From Datisca glomerata (taxonomy: Eukaryota > Streptophyta > Magnoliopsida > Cucurbitales > Datiscaceae), in the NCBI GenBank assembly GCA_003255025.1, contig QANY01003944.1:246220-310219 (forward strand): a DNA stretch of 64,000 bases. The letters are read 5' to 3'. Of this stretch, positions 37,394-48,100 are shown in pieces (the first letter of the stretch is position 1; each line of letters begins with the position of its first letter). Both the position numbers and the translations under genes were made by a program. Under the pieces are notes generated by a model. It was given only the letters and a program-made list of their open reading frames with translations, had not been told where the DNA came from and ran no database searches.

Positions 37394-39452
37394 ATGAGCC
37401 AGATTGAAGTTTCAAAGATGAGGCCTCCTCTCGTTCCACTTGCAACACTAATTGGTCGCGAGATTAGGAATGAGAAGGTTGAGAAACCTTTTGTGAAGTA
37501 TGGACAGGCTGCTTTGGCAAAAAAAGGAGAGGATTACTTTCTCATAAAACCTGATTGCCAGAGAATTCCTGGAAACCCGTCGACATCATTCTCTGTCTTT
37601 GCGGTATCACTTCGTAACATTCATTTATTCATATACGAGTTTGAAATATACCTGATGTTATTTGACGAGTGATAAGATAGGAAAAGCGACTGATCTGAAA
37701 AAGAAAACATAGAGCAAGTGAAAAAATTTGAATCTGAAAACGTGGAAATCCTTCTCAACTAGGCCTTTTTGTGGGTATGGTTAAGTGGATTTCTCTGGAG
37801 AAGTGAGCGGCATGACTTCATGACTTCATTTCTTCTATCATCTTTCCTAGATTCTCAATAACCCACAGGAATTTTTAACTGGCAGATTTTTGATGGGCAT
37901 AATGGCATATCTGCGGCTATCTTCACAAAGGAGCAATTACTGGGCAATGTTCTGAGCGCGATTCCTCAAGGTATCGGTAGGGAGGAGTGGCTTCAAGCCC
38001 TTCCTCGTGCCCTGGTTGCAGGTTTTGTGAAAACAGATATAGAGTTTCAGCAGAAAGGCATGTAGTGCATTTTTTTTGTAGTACATGGATTATTTTGTTT
38101 TATAAGAAACTGAAGTACATGAATCATCTTCCCGTTTCTTCCTTCTAGTGGGTTTGCACTTTTGTTCTTATTATTTAATGTTCAATTACAGGGGAGACTT
38201 CTGGTACTACTGTCACATTTGTCGTAATTGATGGGTGGACTGTTACTGTAGCATCTGTTGGAGATTCTCGCTGCATATTGGACACTCAAGGAGGTGTGGT
38301 GTCTCTTTTGACTGTCGATCACCGGCTGGAGGAGAATGAAGAAGAGAGGGCGCGTGTCACTGCAAGTGGGGGTGAAGTAGGAAGGCTTAATGTTTTCGGG
38401 GGCAATGAGGTATTGTCTTCTTCTTCGGATTTCTAGTAGTCATGGTGACAATATACATATTAATATTTATTAATTGCTCTTCTTGCTTCGTCTATGCTGG
38501 TTCACAGGTTGGTCCCCTTCGCTGCTGGCCTGGTGGGTTATGTCTTTCTAGGTCCATTGGTGACACAGATGTGGGAGAATATATTGTCCCAATACCACAC
38601 GTTAAGCAAGTGAAGGTAACTTTTTTTCTCCTATGTCAATGATTTCTGTTTTTTCAGTATTGCATTTGGTGTGAAGTACTTTTTTCTGCTTATATAGCTT
38701 TCAGATGCTGGCGGGAGACTAATAATAGCTTCTGATGGTATATGGGACGCATTATCTTCTGATATGGCTGCGAAGTCATGTAGAGGCTTACCTGCGGAGC
38801 TTGCTGCTAAGCTGGTTGTTAAGGTTGGGTCTTCATGAATTTGTCCAAGTCTTAAGGGGATGTATATCTTTTTAATTTTTGTGTCAATATCTTTCAATTT
38901 GCTGTATAGGAAGCTCTACGGTCAAGAGGCCTGAAGGATGATACGACTTGTCTAGTTGTCGATATTATCCCGTCAGACCATCCTATCTTACCTCTTTCTC
39001 CTAGGAAGAAGCAGAATATGCTTAGTTCACTTATCTTTGGCAAGAAATCTCAGAACTCTAAGAATAAATCTGGGAATAAACTTTCTGCTGTTGGAGTTGT
39101 GGAAGAATTGTTTGAAGAAGGTTCAGCAATGCTTGCTGAAAGGTATGTCTGGTGGGCTGATGATGAAATTTTTGGCAAAAGAGTTGCAACTTCCATAGTC
39201 TTTCTAACTCTAATATTGAACTTTCTATACAGGCTGGGTAAGGATTTTCCTTTAGATAGGAACTCGGGGATTTTCAAATGTGCTGTCTGCCAAGTGGCTC
39301 AACCCCCAAGTGAAGGTTTATCTGTGAACTCTGGTCCTTTCTTTTCATCAGCATCAAAGCCCTGGGAAGGTCCTTTCCTATGTGCAAACTGTAGGAAGAA
39401 GAAAGATGCCATGGAAGGCAAAAGGCCAATCACACAGACATTGACGTCTTAG
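37394..39452 (+). CDS. Protein phosphatase 2C family protein (clade resembling PP2C 15)
   Basis: Metal-dependent Ser/Thr phosphatase. Exons: 37394-37603, 37886-38057, 38192-38409, 38508-38615, 38698-38823, 38910-39142, 39233-39452; total 428 codons. Motifs in order: KKGEDYFLIK (early metal-binding Asp region), DGHNG, ETSGTTVTF, VASVGDSRCILDT, LSRSIGDTDVGEYIVP, ASDGIWDALSS and KDDTTCLVVDI; these carry the metal-binding aspartates. A C-terminal extension has CAVC and CANC pairs, possibly zinc-binding. Start: an ATG at 37394 gives an N terminus like relatives; an in-frame ATG at 37310 would add 28 residues. The second intron (38058-38191) begins GC, not GT. The last intron (39143-39232) is 90 nt and has no in-frame stop, so its retention would keep the frame. 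Confidence 0.93.
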
Positions 39453-40164
39453 TAACTGATCACGTAGTAGATACTAATAATATATTCTTCTGCTGGCAGT
39501 GTGAGCATGCTTGTGTTTTTTTTTCTTCTTTTTTCCCGGTGGTGATGTTTAGAGATTTATGTAAGAAGTGAGGATGGAATACAAAGAGATTATCAGAAGT
39601 TTAGTTGACTGTGGCTTGTGCTCTGCTGTTGGACTGACTGACAGAACGATTAGGTGTGGTTATGGTAGTTTGATTGCTAACAAGTTGAATTTGTAAGTAA
39701 ATTGGAAAAGATTGTGTAATAATATGTTCTTTGTAGTAGCTCTCTGCACGAGTTTTTGCAGTTCAGTTTAGCAGGTTTGTCATTGAACATATCTTCCAAT
39801 TGACATATCCAGTATTTGACTTGGGAAAGCACGTAGGATCTAAACTTCTAACACTTTTGTGTGTGTTGGGGGGGGGGGGGGGGGGTNNGGGGGGGGGGGG
39901 GGGGGTTCTAGTTTTTTTCAGGCATAAAAGAGTGAATTTTCCTCACATGCGTGTTAATGACAGAAATTTTATCACTGTAGTTAATAAGAACTAAACACCA
40001 AAGCAAATCACGCAAGGAAAAGAGAAAGGTGAAGCATCAAGGGCATGAAGGTGAAAACAAAAACTTAAATCACATCAGCATAATACACAAAGAAAAAAAC
40101 ATAATAAATCATCATTCCCAAAAGAAAACATATTCTTCACAGCAGCTTCATACCATGACATACA
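39453..40164. other. PP2C 3' region and converging intergenic DNA with a poly-G gap
   Basis: Probable PP2C 3' untranslated region to about 39740. A long poly-G run with two N bases lies at 39868-39905 and makes the local sequence length unreliable. The end of the minus-strand WAK-type gene follows. Confidence 0.5.
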
Positions 40165-40854
40165 CTAAAAGCTTGGCAACTGGTGCAAAACTCGGCTAGG
40201 GGGCACCCATTGAAGCTCAATACCATAATTCCAACCATCAATGGAATCCCCAGGTTTCATATCAACTACAGCAGTGTAAGCTGTGCAGCCCCCAACTCTG
40301 ACCCTTATCATATGTGAAGTCATGGCTGAATCTTTCAAGTAACTACAACAAAGTGTGTTTCTACACCCACTTGCTTCTTTCACTTTCTCCTCAAATTGCC
40401 TGCAAATGCTGTTCTTAGAACAATTCAACGGCGAGAAGAGAAGATTATCTGAGCAATTGAATAACATGACTGTGTTACCTGTCGATATGTTGAAGGGCGA
40501 GTTTTCGTCTAATCTCAAACCTCCTAAAGAGAGATCAGAAGAGTAACATGTATCTTTCTGTATTTGGGGTGGATTTATTATAAGCTTATAAGTACTTGGG
40601 TTAATGCTATGAATATTGTAGTAAACCCCTGTAGTCGACTTGAACTGAAGAATATTATGAGTGCAATAAACTGTGTAGCTAGAGTCACCACAATTATCAT
40701 CTGTACTAAGTGGATATGGAACTTCAAGACTCCCACACTTAGAGCAAGCATTTAGAGCAGACAAATGGGTTACTAAAGTTAACCCAATGAAAATCACACT
40801 CATCATCCTCATTATAGTGTTGAAATTGAGGAGAGAAAACAAGTTGAGAAGCAC
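40165..40854 (-). CDS. Secreted WAK-type galacturonan-binding domain protein (no kinase)
   Basis: Single-exon 229-residue protein. A hydrophobic N terminus with possible starts at residue 1 and at the Met of MRMMSVIFIGL gives a signal peptide ending near THLSALNACS. The rest is one GUB_WAK_bind domain: CSKCGSLEVPYPLSTDDNCG, SYTVYC, CYSSDLSLGGLRLDENSPF, LFNCSDNLLFSPLNCS, CRNTLCCSYL, VRVGGCTAY and GIELQWVPP. This cysteine pattern matches the extracellular part of WAK-like kinases of the WAKL15/WAKL20 type, which contacts pectin. The frame stops soon after ELQW, before any EGF-like cysteines, membrane span or kinase. It is intact, so it is either a true ectodomain-only protein or a truncated receptor gene; no kinase exon is seen to its left. 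Confidence 0.85.
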   Translation of the reverse strand: MLLNLFSLLNFNTIMRMMSVIFIGLTLVTHLSALNACSKCGSLEVPYPLSTDDNCGDSSYTVYCTHNILQFKSTTGVYYNIHSINPSTYKLIINPPQIQKDTCYSSDLSLGGLRLDENSPFNISTGNTVMLFNCSDNLLFSPLNCSKNSICRQFEEKVKEASGCRNTLCCSYLKDSAMTSHMIRVRVGGCTAYTAVVDMKPGDSIDGWNYGIELQWVPPSRVLHQLPSF

Positions 40855-41500
40855 ATTATGTAAAGAGGCAAGTTGAGTATTTATTTATACAAAACCAAAA
40901 GAGTTACTGTTAAATAAACTATTGGAACTAAAAGAGAACAGCAAGTTATTGAGTACAAGAAATGAACCTATTATTGTGCAATTTTGATGTATAATCATTA
41001 ACCATAAGAGCCCACTTTTGTGGGAAGGACACATGTCAGTGGGCGGACCTAAGAACTCAGAGCTTTAATTAATTAGATTATTATGACTAAACTATCATAT
41101 TTGGATGAACTTTGTTTTGGTGGTCTTTTTTTCTTGAAAACAAACCGGATTAAGCAGGATTTCTCATGTTCTAGTCTCTACGTGTCTCAACTTTACCTTT
41201 TCTTTTGAAAAGAAGTTGGTATTAGATAATATATAATCTAGCGATGCATATTCAAATAGATTTTATTTAAAATAATAATTCAAATTGTCTAGAAAGCAGA
41301 ATAATCATAATTTAAAAGCCATTTTGATCAACGAGTTTTAAATACTAAATGTTTATTATACAGTTGAAAACAAATAATGCAAAAAACACACTCACGGATT
41401 AAGTTGATATGTTTTGCAAAAAGATTTAAGTTAATACGAGTTCTTAAATTATGGTATCATTTAGGTAATTTTTAAATTTGATAACACAACTACAAAAGTG
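40855..41500. other. Promoter side of the WAK-type gene and intergenic DNA
   Basis: No coding signal. The first few hundred bases are upstream of the minus-strand gene at 40165-40854 and should hold its promoter; a tattatttataca-like TATA candidate lies near 40880. Confidence 0.35.
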
Positions 41501-41504
41501 ATGG

Positions 41505-41600
41505 TAAAGGTCATAACCCAATGGTAACAATATTTGTCCTCTAAAGAGATGTTCTTAAGTTCAAATGGCAGTCCCAAATTTGCAAAAATAAACAAAAAAC
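41505..41600 (+). mobile_element. Possible SINE-like head with pol III boxes
   Basis: An A-box-like taacccaatgg (41513-41523) and a B-box-like gttcaaatggc (41559-41569) have tRNA-like spacing (35 nt). Both boxes deviate from consensus. Directly followed by a CT-rich stretch and a 24-bp minisatellite. Confidence 0.35.
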
Positions 41601-41666
41601 ACAGAGAGTGAAAGGAGAGAGAATTTTTTTTCTCTTCTTCCCTTCATCCTCTCTCCCTTGTAAGGT

Positions 41667-41870
41667 GTCTCTTACATCACATGTATTACAATTTCTTACA
41701 TCATCTATATTAGAGTCTCTCACATCACATGTATTACAGTCTCTTACATCACATATATTACAATCTCTTACATCATATATGTTACAGTCTCTTAAATCAT
41801 CTATGTTATAATCTCTTACATCACATATATTACAGTCTCTTACATCACATATATTATAATCTATAATGCC
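41667..41870. repeat. 24-bp minisatellite, about 8.5 copies
   Basis: Units start at 41667 and repeat every 24 bp (41691, 41715, 41739, 41763, 41787, 41811, 41835, 41859). The unit contains tctcttacatcac followed by atattaca or a close variant. Copies differ by one to four bases. As the unit is a multiple of three, one frame stays open through part of it (the LQSLTSHI-type peptide), but this has no coding support. Confidence 0.85.
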
Positions 41871-42666
41871 GAAACATTATAAGACATCAAATGAATTATA
41901 GGCTCTAATACATATGGGTCTTTTAAGTAATAGGCATGCCAATTCCACTTATCTTGTTTAGAATCATCTTTTACAGAAGTCCCACTTACCCTCCGAAAGA
42001 CTCCAAATCATAAAGTAGTTTTTTTTTTAAATTAGAAAATTTATTGGAGGACGTGTCAAAGAGGCACAGTTCTAAAAGTAGTCTTTTAAAAACAAATTTC
42101 TTATTTTAAGCATCTGGGCATTTAATCTGCAAATATGGTCATGTTTCCCAAAATTATTAGGTTTGGCGGTCAAGTCATATCATGATTGTTAATGGTGTTT
42201 GTCTGATAAAAAATGAATGGTCTAAATTTATTTTAAGTTAAAGATTTATTTTAAATTAAAAATAAAAAAAATCTGATTTCTTGATTTCCATTGCAAACAT
42301 ATCATATCCTTTCAGTTCTCAATTAACGGTTCAGATCTCTCCAACGATGGGTCCAACTCCAAGGTCACAATGTAGCTGCCAGACTCAATAAATTGTCCAT
42401 GTTTCGCAGGTGAAATTGCATATGGTCAACAGAAGGAATCATGCATCTGATCTCCAAATATGGACCAGGTATACCACGTGTCAAACTATAATGCTTTGGC
42501 AAAACCCAATTCGTAGATTGTAGAAGAATTTGATATCTTATTTTATGGAGAAAAGCTATGATTTCATTTGATTTGACCGTACCAACCCAAACTATAAACC
42601 ATTAGTTCAAGTGACAAGTAAAGCATTAGTCATGATACACTAAAAAGATTTGAACTCGGAGAAGAT
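41871..42666. other. Intergenic DNA
   Basis: No gene recognised. A weak pol III-like pair (tagttcaagtg near 42603, gatttgaactcgg near 42647) could be another SINE remnant, but it is too diverged to call. Confidence 0.4.
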
Positions 42667-43739
42667 GAGTGTGCATGATTTAGTTCAGTCGGTTAATAAT
42701 GTCTTTTTGTAATCGAATTGAATTTATCGGTTACTTAAATTACAAAAATGAACTAAACCGATGTAACCATTAGACTCGAACCGAATGTAACCAAAATAAT
42801 CGATTCGGTCTGATTACTTTTAATCGGTTCCGCTCAACAAACAGCTAAACACATTGATTCAATACTGGGATACAAGAGAGAGGTACAAGCCAACAATAAA
42901 GTTGAAGTATATTTTTCCAGCAAAACATATTAATACAAGCGTTTTAACAAGCAGCTAAACATATCAATTCAGTACATGCATTTTAACTTCATCTACAAAG
43001 ATATTTTCACAATATCGTAATAATATTAGATTAATTCAGTAGATGGATACAAGATACATAGAGGTACAAGATCAAAGAGACAGAGAAATGTAACAGATCG
43101 TAAGCCTAACAAAATATGAGGTAAATATTTATAAGTCTAACATATCGAAACAACGAAACAAAGTTTCTGGTCTTTTTTTTTTACCTTAAAAGAGAAAGAG
43201 ACAGAGAGGTACAAGCTCGAGCTGAGAGAGAGGCAGAGAGTAGCTTCGAGTCGATGAGGGAAGCTTCGATGGTCTATTATCGGCGATGAGGGAAGCTTCA
43301 ATGGTCTATAATCGACGATGAGGGAAGCTTCGATGGTCTGTTATCGGCGAGGAGGGAAGCTTCGATGGTCTGTAATCGACAATGAGGGAAGCTTCGATGG
43401 CCTGTAATGAACGAGGGAAACAATGGTCTTAATGGATGAGGGAGACGATGGCGATTAATAATTGCAAAGAGAGAGAGAGAGGAGAGAGCAGGAAGCGGCG
43501 ATACTTGTGAGAGATTGTGAACCTTAGGTTTTTTTTTTAATTGGGCTTTAATTTTAGTAATAATATAAAAAATATATATAATATGAGTGAAATCGGTTCG
43601 AAATGATTACACAATTATTGATTCATAACCGAACTAAAATACGTTTCTTTTTAGTAACCGAACCGATTACATTCTGAAGAGGAAAAGAACCGACTGAACT
43701 GATTCGGTTTGGTTCGGAAAAAAATCTGCACACCCCTAG
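42667..43739. mobile_element. hAT-like element with internal minisatellite
   Basis: About 1.07 kb with inverted ends (left gtgtgcatgatttagttcag; reverse complement of right ggggtgtgcagattttt then ttcagtcggtt) and ggttcggtt-type subterminal repeats. An exact target duplication flanks it: gagaagat at 42659-42666 and 43740-43747 (nine bases match if the preceding g is counted). The 8-bp size and TAGGGGTG-type right end fit hAT. The interior (43170-43500) is CT/GA-rich and carries five copies of a 32-bp repeat. No transposase frame. Confidence 0.7.
43253..43410. repeat. 32-bp minisatellite inside the hAT-like element
   Basis: Five copies at 32-bp spacing (43253, 43285, 43317, 43349, 43381), each starting gatgagggaagcttcgatgg or a close variant. 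Copies differ by one to three bases, with alternating tattatcggc / tataatcgac ends. Confidence 0.85.
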
Positions 43740-45000
43740 GAGAAGATAGGCCAAGTTTTAGACTACTGATGACAGTTGGTGAATTTGGGTAGGGTATGAG
43801 TATACCCATTAAATACACATCTTAAATTTTTACTATCCATATTTTATCCATGTTAATTTAAATGGGTGGTTATGAGTAATACTCATTAAGACATTGGTAC
43901 CCAATAGGTACTTGTATATTGATGGTAACATTAGATTAATATAGTATGTTGTACAAATTACACAATGTTAATTTTTTAAAATTACCCATACGTGAGTAGA
44001 CTTGGTCGAGTTGTATATGCCCAAAATCGTTAGGGGTGTGTATAAGACAAGGCGAGTTGGGGTTGGGAGCTCGAGTTGGGGAAACAGATCGGGGGAGTCG
44101 GGGTCAGGAGGTCGGGTCGGGGACACGATACGGGGAGCCGGATTTGAGTCGTATCACGGGTCGGGTCGGGGAGCTGATCAGTGTCACACGTCGGTTCGAG
44201 TCGCGAGCACAAAAATTTATCTCCGGTTTTGACCTTCGCGATTCTTTGTATTTTGTGAGTCATGTATATATTGTGATGGTTTTCTCTTAGATCTTGAAGC
44301 GGACAGATCGTTCGCAAGGTTCCTCGTATCGTCGCTTGAGAGAATTTGGGACTAGGGTTTTGATTCTTTTCAAATTTTCATTGAATAGACACGAGGGAGG
44401 CAGTGTTTCCTTTGTTAGTAAAGATAATTTCAACAATTCACTATTGTCATTAGATTTTCATGTTGAGCTTTTAGCAAATTCAGTCATTTGTGTAATTTAC
44501 TAATTTTTGAGCTATTCTTACTCATTTTCCTATAATGGACTAGTTTCCTAATTGAGTTAAAAAATACACATCCAATAAATATCCATACCCATTTATGATA
44601 TTTTAAACACATCATTAAGTAAAAAACCCAAGGATATTTTTGCCATCCCTATTCTGGACCTACATCCAATCTAGCCAATTACAAGGCATAGGATATGAGC
44701 ATGATCGTCCTCTTCTTAAGTTCAACAAAGGAAATGAATGATTAACTCTTGAATTTAAGGAGTGATTAGCAAAACTTATAGATCAACAACTCTGTCCCAT
44801 CGATAAGGAAACTTAGTATTTCTCAGCAATCTATGACAACCCCTAGGGTAAAAGGAAAAAGGTCAATATTGAGAGCTACAAAGAGACAAGTGTTAAACGC
44901 TGATGGATAAATACATTAATAATAAAATCATAGATATTGTAGGTGGTTTGTGCCACACCAAACAAATGAATGATGTAAACCCAACATACCAAACAAATAA
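43740..45000. other. Intergenic DNA with nested transposon fragments
   Basis: A hAT-type terminus taggggtgtgtataag begins at 44031 and is followed by GC-rich cgggtcgggg-type subterminal sequence to about 44200. No matching right end was found. It appears to interrupt another repeat whose sides carry 'gagtatacccattaaatac' (43798) and 'aataaatatccatacccatt' (44573). Frames of 69-95 codons here follow the repeats and are not called. Confidence 0.45.
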
Positions 45001-45174
45001 ATGATCAAATAAAAACGACTTGACCGGATCGGAGGACAGAGTGTCCCGTTTAGGGTCAAGTTCAACTTGGTATTACAATGGACTTGAAGACCTTTTCCAG
45101 GTTACCCGTTGCCATAGAAGTTGAAGCGTGATTGAATCAGTATGAAAGAACATCCAGTATGATCAGCGTTCAGA

Positions 45175-48100
45175 TTAACCACGTGGAGGAATCTTGGATG
45201 AGGACCAAGATGATCTTGAGGAGCCGCCACTACCGAATGAGGATTTACGGTCATCGTTGCGCCACCTATCACTTAATTGTGAAGGACGATCATCTTGCCT
45301 TGTGCTGCTGCCCCACCGATCAGATTCAGAAGGTGGAGCCTGAGCAGCGCCTTCAGTTCGCCTGAATTTGGGAACATATTTCCCAGAGGATGGAGCAGGT
45401 GCCGCTGCAGCAGCAGCGGCAGCAGGAGCAACAGTCTCTGAGGGCCGAGCAGCAGCCACCTCAGTTGATCTCCCGAGGAGTTCTCGCCTTATTCTTTCCT
45501 TTTCCTCAAGTTCTCGCTCCCTCTGCCTCTGCTTTTCAGCAATCTCATCCAGTTTTGCCTTGCGTTCAGCTTCTTCCTTTCTTTGTTTTTCAGCCTCTGC
45601 ACATTTTATATTCACAAAAGAAAAGTGCCCCACTTAAGCATGAACCCAAAACGTTTGAGAGCTGTACAGATTCAGTATTGGCATATGTCATAGTTTGCAT
45701 TTCACAAACTAAGAAGAAGAATTCATGACATGTTTATTAGAAATTGGAGAGAGAGAGAGAGAGGATAAGTACGAGGGCCAGACATTAGAAAAATGTGAAT
45801 TACAACTACTAGAAATATGCAAAAGAAAAAACAAATAGCAACCCAAGTCAAAAAGTATGCTTTAATTCATTTGTGCAACTTTCTTAAGAAAAATCATTTA
45901 CGTAATTTATGAAATCCTGGTGTAAACTATTTTTTAATTTCTCAAAAAGCTAGAAATCTCTTAAACACACCCCACACACACTTCAGCAAACTACCTTCAC
46001 GTTTGCGAGCTTCTTCCTCTTCAAGCAGTCTGTTTAGTCTCTCTTCTTCCTGTCTCACATAGAATATTTTCTTTCTTTTTATCTCCCTCTCCAGTCGCTG
46101 AGCATCTATCATTTGCTTTATTTGCTCCTCTCTTTCTGCTCTGCGTCTGTCAAACTCATCTTTACGACGGTTCATAACTCTTTCCTGGAATATCATCTAA
46201 GGAAGAACAAACCAAAAGTTGAAGTTGATTGTACGTTTGTCACAAGCACTATAACATGTGAGATTCTGCATGCAAGATCAGGCTAATAACCGAATCACAT
46301 ACCTTACTCTCCAACATCCTCGAAAGCCGATTCTTCTCCTTGAGGTCGCCCTCATGCCGTTGCTTGCTATGCTCAACCTCAAGCTGCGAAGTACAAAGAG
46401 TTCATCAAGACTTTGAAAAAACGTCATAAATATTCTGAAAAGTAGCTGATATCACAAACAACCTATTTAACTATGAGTAGAATAAGGAAAGTTAGATAGA
46501 GATTTGTGTAAGATGGATTTACAACAGTTTGGAAGAATGACAAAAAAGTCATGTGAACAACTACCAGAAATTGGTAACCTATGAAAAGCACCACCAATTA
46601 ACGGTGAAAGGGATGTTCTTATGCACTTTGTATAGCAAATTATGTCATCTAGAAGACTAATGATTATTTGATGATTTTTTTAAGAAGCACAGTTGTATTA
46701 ATGAAAAAATTTATAATAGACGTTAGGTTGACAAGCCATCCAAAATAAAACACCAAAACGAACCGATTAGAAAATTGATGATCAAACAGGCAAGAACATG
46801 ACATTTATCTTTACAGGTTCATCATAAATAGGGACCAATTAAAAGATTCATAATCAGAGCCGAATTAAATTCAGTAACACGTGCACAGTATAGGACTTAA
46901 GCCCATGACCATCAACTATATATATGTTATGTCACGAAATGCCATTAGACCCAAAAAAATTATACTAAGACACCTCAAGCCCAGAATTTTTTCAAGGATG
47001 TCCATCGGTCTTTTTTTTTTTCTTTTTTTTGACAATTGGAATTTGTTATGGTTGTAATTCAGTTGTAATTTGATTTCTTCTTGTTCTTTTTAGTTTTTTT
47101 GGTGGATTGCTCATCCTCCAAAATCTGTTCTTGTACTCTTTTTATTTTCTAATATAACTTTTCTGTTTCCTGTAATAAAAAGTAATTTTGTGTAGAAGGA
47201 AACAACTTCTCTGAATGTCAGGTTTAAAAACAAATTCTAATGGTTTGGTAACATCTAGCATTAAGTGAAACATGGATGAGCCTCCATCATTATGGAAATT
47301 TTTTCTTGGGAAGAGCCCAGTCATAATTCTTGATATATAGCAGCAATTCCACTATAGTCAATTATAAATAATGTTACCTGCTGCTCCTTTTCATGCACCA
47401 CTCTCTCTTCCACTAACCGTTGTTGATATGCAGCTTCAATCAGGGGTGCTGCTTCTTCTCTTTTTGCTCTCTCCAAATGATCCATAGTCTTGGCTACTTT
47501 CTGTAATTTCTTCTCCATTTCATGCCTCTCTTTCAGCTGCTCACTCAGTGCCAATTCCATTAAAGTTTGCTTCGTCATCTTCTCCTGCATAACATAGAAT
47601 TGTCAAAAGTCAACATCCAAACTCTTCCACTACCTCAATCAAAAAATAGAAATACGATCTATTGAACTCACTCCTAAGATCGGCTTCTTTCCCTTCTTCT
47701 TACCACCGCGCCTTTCAGCTTCCTGAAGCAAAGCATGTGCTTCTTCCAGTTCCCGTTCCTCTATCTCCCTTACGATCCTTTGATTTTTCCTTTGCTCATA
47801 TTCAGATGCTAGTCTCTTCTGTTCTGCCTCTTCAGTTATCTTTTGTAGTTTCAGCCGTCTAGACTCCTCCTCACGTTCCTTGAAACACATAACACTTGTT
47901 TAAAACTTGTTCCATTTCTAGACTACAACGATAACTTCGAGACCAATGTAATATGTTAGAGGTTAGAAGTGATACCATTTCTAGAAGTTGACGTTCCTGT
48001 TCTTCCTTCCGTTTCTCGATAATTGATTTTCGAGCAAGAAGTCTCTTGTGTTCCTTATCCACAACGTCCATCAAACCAGTCAGCATTTCTTCTGTTCTTG

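Noticed and set aside
41667..41870. CRISPR-like array
   Set aside because: Units are contiguous with no unique spacers, and the surrounding genome is a plant; this is a minisatellite.
44002..44317. Gly/Arg-rich frames of 76-95 codons on both strands
   Set aside because: They arise from the GC-rich cgggtcgggg-type subterminal repeats of a hAT-like end and show no conserved motif.
45368..45728. Plus-strand frames of 89 and 112 codons
   Set aside because: They lie antisense to the last exon of eIF3a, whose minus frame carries the conserved protein.
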